A DNA stretch of 57,703 nt from Collinsella sp. Lineage in GTDB: Bacteria > Actinomycetota > Coriobacteriia > Coriobacteriales > Coriobacteriaceae. The translations under genes and the position numbers were made by a program. Under the pieces are notes generated by a model that was given only the letters and a program-made list of their open reading frames with translations, was not told the origin of the DNA and ran no database searches. This document shows, piece by piece, positions 56,125-57,703 of this stretch (its first letter is position 1; each line of letters opens with the position of its first letter). The stretch is from the NCBI GenBank assembly GCA_018368345.1, contig JAGZEK010000014.1:1-57703 (forward strand), in the 5' to 3' direction.

Positions 56125-57525
56125 GTGTGCGCGATAATTCATTTTGGAACTGACGGTTGGCGCGCTCGCGTCGATGAGGACTTCACTGCCGATAACGTTG
56201 CCCGTATCGCCGATGCCGTCGGCGAGTTGTGGCAAAAGACCAATCCGGGCAAAACGGTATATATAGGGTTCGACACTCGGCCCCTGGCGCGCGAGTTCGC
56301 TGAGCTTGCGGCGGGTGTGCTAGCAGCGCACGGGCTAGACGCCGTGCTCGCTTCGCGACCTGTTCCGACCCCTGCCCTTACGTGGGCGGCGGCTTATGAC
56401 GGTGAGGCGTGCGGCGCGCTCATGGTGACGGGGTCCCATCATCCGCAGGGTTATCTGTGTCTCAAGATTCGCATGGGTGACGGCTCGACCGCCAACCAGG
56501 ATGTCATCGAAGAGCTCGAAGAGACCATGGCTCCCGAGCCAATGGGGATCGAGGGGCAATATCGCACCGCGGATATCATTCCTGACTATATGCAAGCGGT
56601 GGCATCGTTTGTCGATGCCGAAGCCATCCGCGCCGCGCACCTGCGAGTGGTTGTTGACCCCATGGGCGGCGCAGCCCAGGGCTATCTAGCCGACTTGCTG
56701 CGCGAGCTTGGCGTTGAGGTGCACGAGATTCACGCCGGGCAGGCGCCTGACCAAGAAGATATCTGCCCCGACCCCGTTGAGCCGTGGGTGGACGCTTGCG
56801 AGCATACGGTTATCGAGGACGGAGCTTGCGCTGGCCTGGTGACCGACGGCGACGCCGACCGTATCGGCGCGGTTGACGAGCGCGGCAGATATATACATCC
56901 GCATCAGATCATGGCGCTCGTTTTGGGCGACTTGGTTCAATTTCGTAATTTGGAGGGGCGCGTCGTCGTCAATCTTTCGTGCTCGACGCTCGTGCGTCGC
57001 ATTGCCGAGTCGCTTGGCTGCCGCGTGACCGTCAAACCAGTCGGTTTCAAATATATAGCGGCAGAGATGAAGAAGGGTGGCGTCCTCATAGGCGGCGAAG
57101 AAGCCGGTGGTATCGGCATCGCCGCGCATATGCCCGAGCGCGATGGAATCCTCGCCTGTCTGATTCTGTGTGAGCTTATGGCAAAGACGGACGCGCCTTT
57201 GGGCGTTCTGGTCGACCAACTCGAGGACAGTTTTGGTAAGACGAGTTACGGTCGACGCGATTTGCGCCTTGAGGCCGAAGATGCCGAAACGTTACGAACC
57301 CTGCTGCCGGGCGTAAACCCCAAGTCGATTTGTGGCAAGGTGCCGCAAAACGTTAGTCATATGGATGGCTTGCGTTTAGCATTCGAGGATGACACGTGGC
57401 TGCTGGTCCGTCCTAGCGGGACCGAACCAGTGGTGCGCGTCTACGCCGAGGGGTTCTCAGTGGAAGAGCGTGATGAGTTGCTCGATGCTGGCTGTGCTTT
57501 AGCTAGGGGAACGTATCCGCTTTAA
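56125..57525 (+). CDS. Phosphoglucomutase/phosphomannomutase family protein
   Basis: A 466-residue alpha-D-phosphohexomutase, GTG start at 56125 (GAGG nine bases upstream; in-frame starts at 56110 and 56041 are less likely). The N-terminal FGTDGWRARV, phosphoserine loop VTGSHHPQGY (a TGSHHP variant of TASHNP), metal loop TDGDADR, sugar loop GGEEAGG and phosphate-binding RPSGTEP are all present. It interconverts hexose 1- and 6-phosphates; the exact sugar is uncertain. Confidence 0.9.
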   Translation: MCAIIHFGTDGWRARVDEDFTADNVARIADAVGELWQKTNPGKTVYIGFDTRPLAREFAELAAGVLAAHGLDAVLASRPVPTPALTWAAAYDGEACGALMVTGSHHPQGYLCLKIRMGDGSTANQDVIEELEETMAPEPMGIEGQYRTADIIPDYMQAVASFVDAEAIRAAHLRVVVDPMGGAAQGYLADLLRELGVEVHEIHAGQAPDQEDICPDPVEPWVDACEHTVIEDGACAGLVTDGDADRIGAVDERGRYIHPHQIMALVLGDLVQFRNLEGRVVVNLSCSTLVRRIAESLGCRVTVKPVGFKYIAAEMKKGGVLIGGEEAGGIGIAAHMPERDGILACLILCELMAKTDAPLGVLVDQLEDSFGKTSYGRRDLRLEAEDAETLRTLLPGVNPKSICGKVPQNVSHMDGLRLAFEDDTWLLVRPSGTEPVVRVYAEGFSVEERDELLDAGCALARGTYPL

Positions 57526-57703
57526 CCATGAGACTGCCTTATATAAAGAGATGCTCGGCGAGCGGTAGTTAACGGCTGGCAAACGTTAGTCGGATCCCAA
57601 ATTATGTAGGAAATGTGTACGCCCAGATTCCCGCCCCCGGCGCCCCTCCGGTCTGGCAATATATCTCCTTGCCGCGCGGCCCGGTCGGACCGGATCAGCC
57701 GCC
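57526..57703. other. Window end, no gene seen
   Basis: No complete or partial gene can be supported in the last 178 bases on either strand. The final bases are GC-rich. Confidence 0.4.

Overview
The window looks like chromosome from a Collinsella-like member of the Coriobacteriia. The DNA is GC-rich with strong GC3 bias. ATP synthase genes run in the order atpI-B-E-F-H-A-G-D-C followed by murA and an LCP gene. Sortase and SHOCT genes fit a Gram-positive actinobacterium of the gut, and intergenic stem-loop repeats recur through the window. The genus is inferred from overall gene content and style, not from a marker gene.

Layout. 1-5161: a sortase-pilus cluster (tip adhesin lacking a 5' end, catalytically altered signal-peptidase-like protein, backbone pilin, class B sortase) in the same order as streptococcal FCT-3 pilus islands. 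5576-9831 (minus): heterodimeric ABC exporter and its MarR regulator. 10277-12031: pyridoxal kinase, a TIGR04076 protein and a low-molecular-weight protein tyrosine phosphatase. 12008-22078: a lower-GC integrative element of about 10 kb between 52-bp direct repeats that cover the phosphatase start codon. It carries a Tn916-type integrase, a primase-helicase, a serine resolvase, two SHOCT membrane proteins and two exported proteins, each of the last two preceded by a homologous structured RNA leader.

22102-29351 holds an MFS transporter and a prenylated-flavin decarboxylase locus. That locus comprises an LpdD-like chaperone domain fused to an IPP-isomerase-like Nudix domain, a DASS-type anion transporter, a UbiD/LpdC decarboxylase, a UbiX prenyltransferase and a MerR regulator. 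The simplest reading is import of an aromatic (or related) carboxylate, decarboxylation by UbiD, and local supply of the C5 prenyl donor that UbiX needs.

29547-43173 holds housekeeping and transport genes: an aldose epimerase, a polar amino-acid ABC transporter, an M20 peptidase, prfA, a prmC with a large acidic insert, hicAB, tsaC, glpK and upp. 43455-52958 is the F-ATPase operon, then murA and an LCP cell-wall ligase. 53272-57525 holds pepT, a DtxR-family regulator, a homocysteine methyltransferase and a phosphohexomutase.

Three things stand out. (1) The LpdD-Nudix fusion in the prFMN locus. (2) Two homologous leader RNAs, with compensatory changes in their stems, inside the mobile element. 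(3) A four-copy family of two-hairpin intergenic elements, also with compensatory changes, at 9931, 31392, 37394 and 52959. All functions are read from sequence; no database search was possible.
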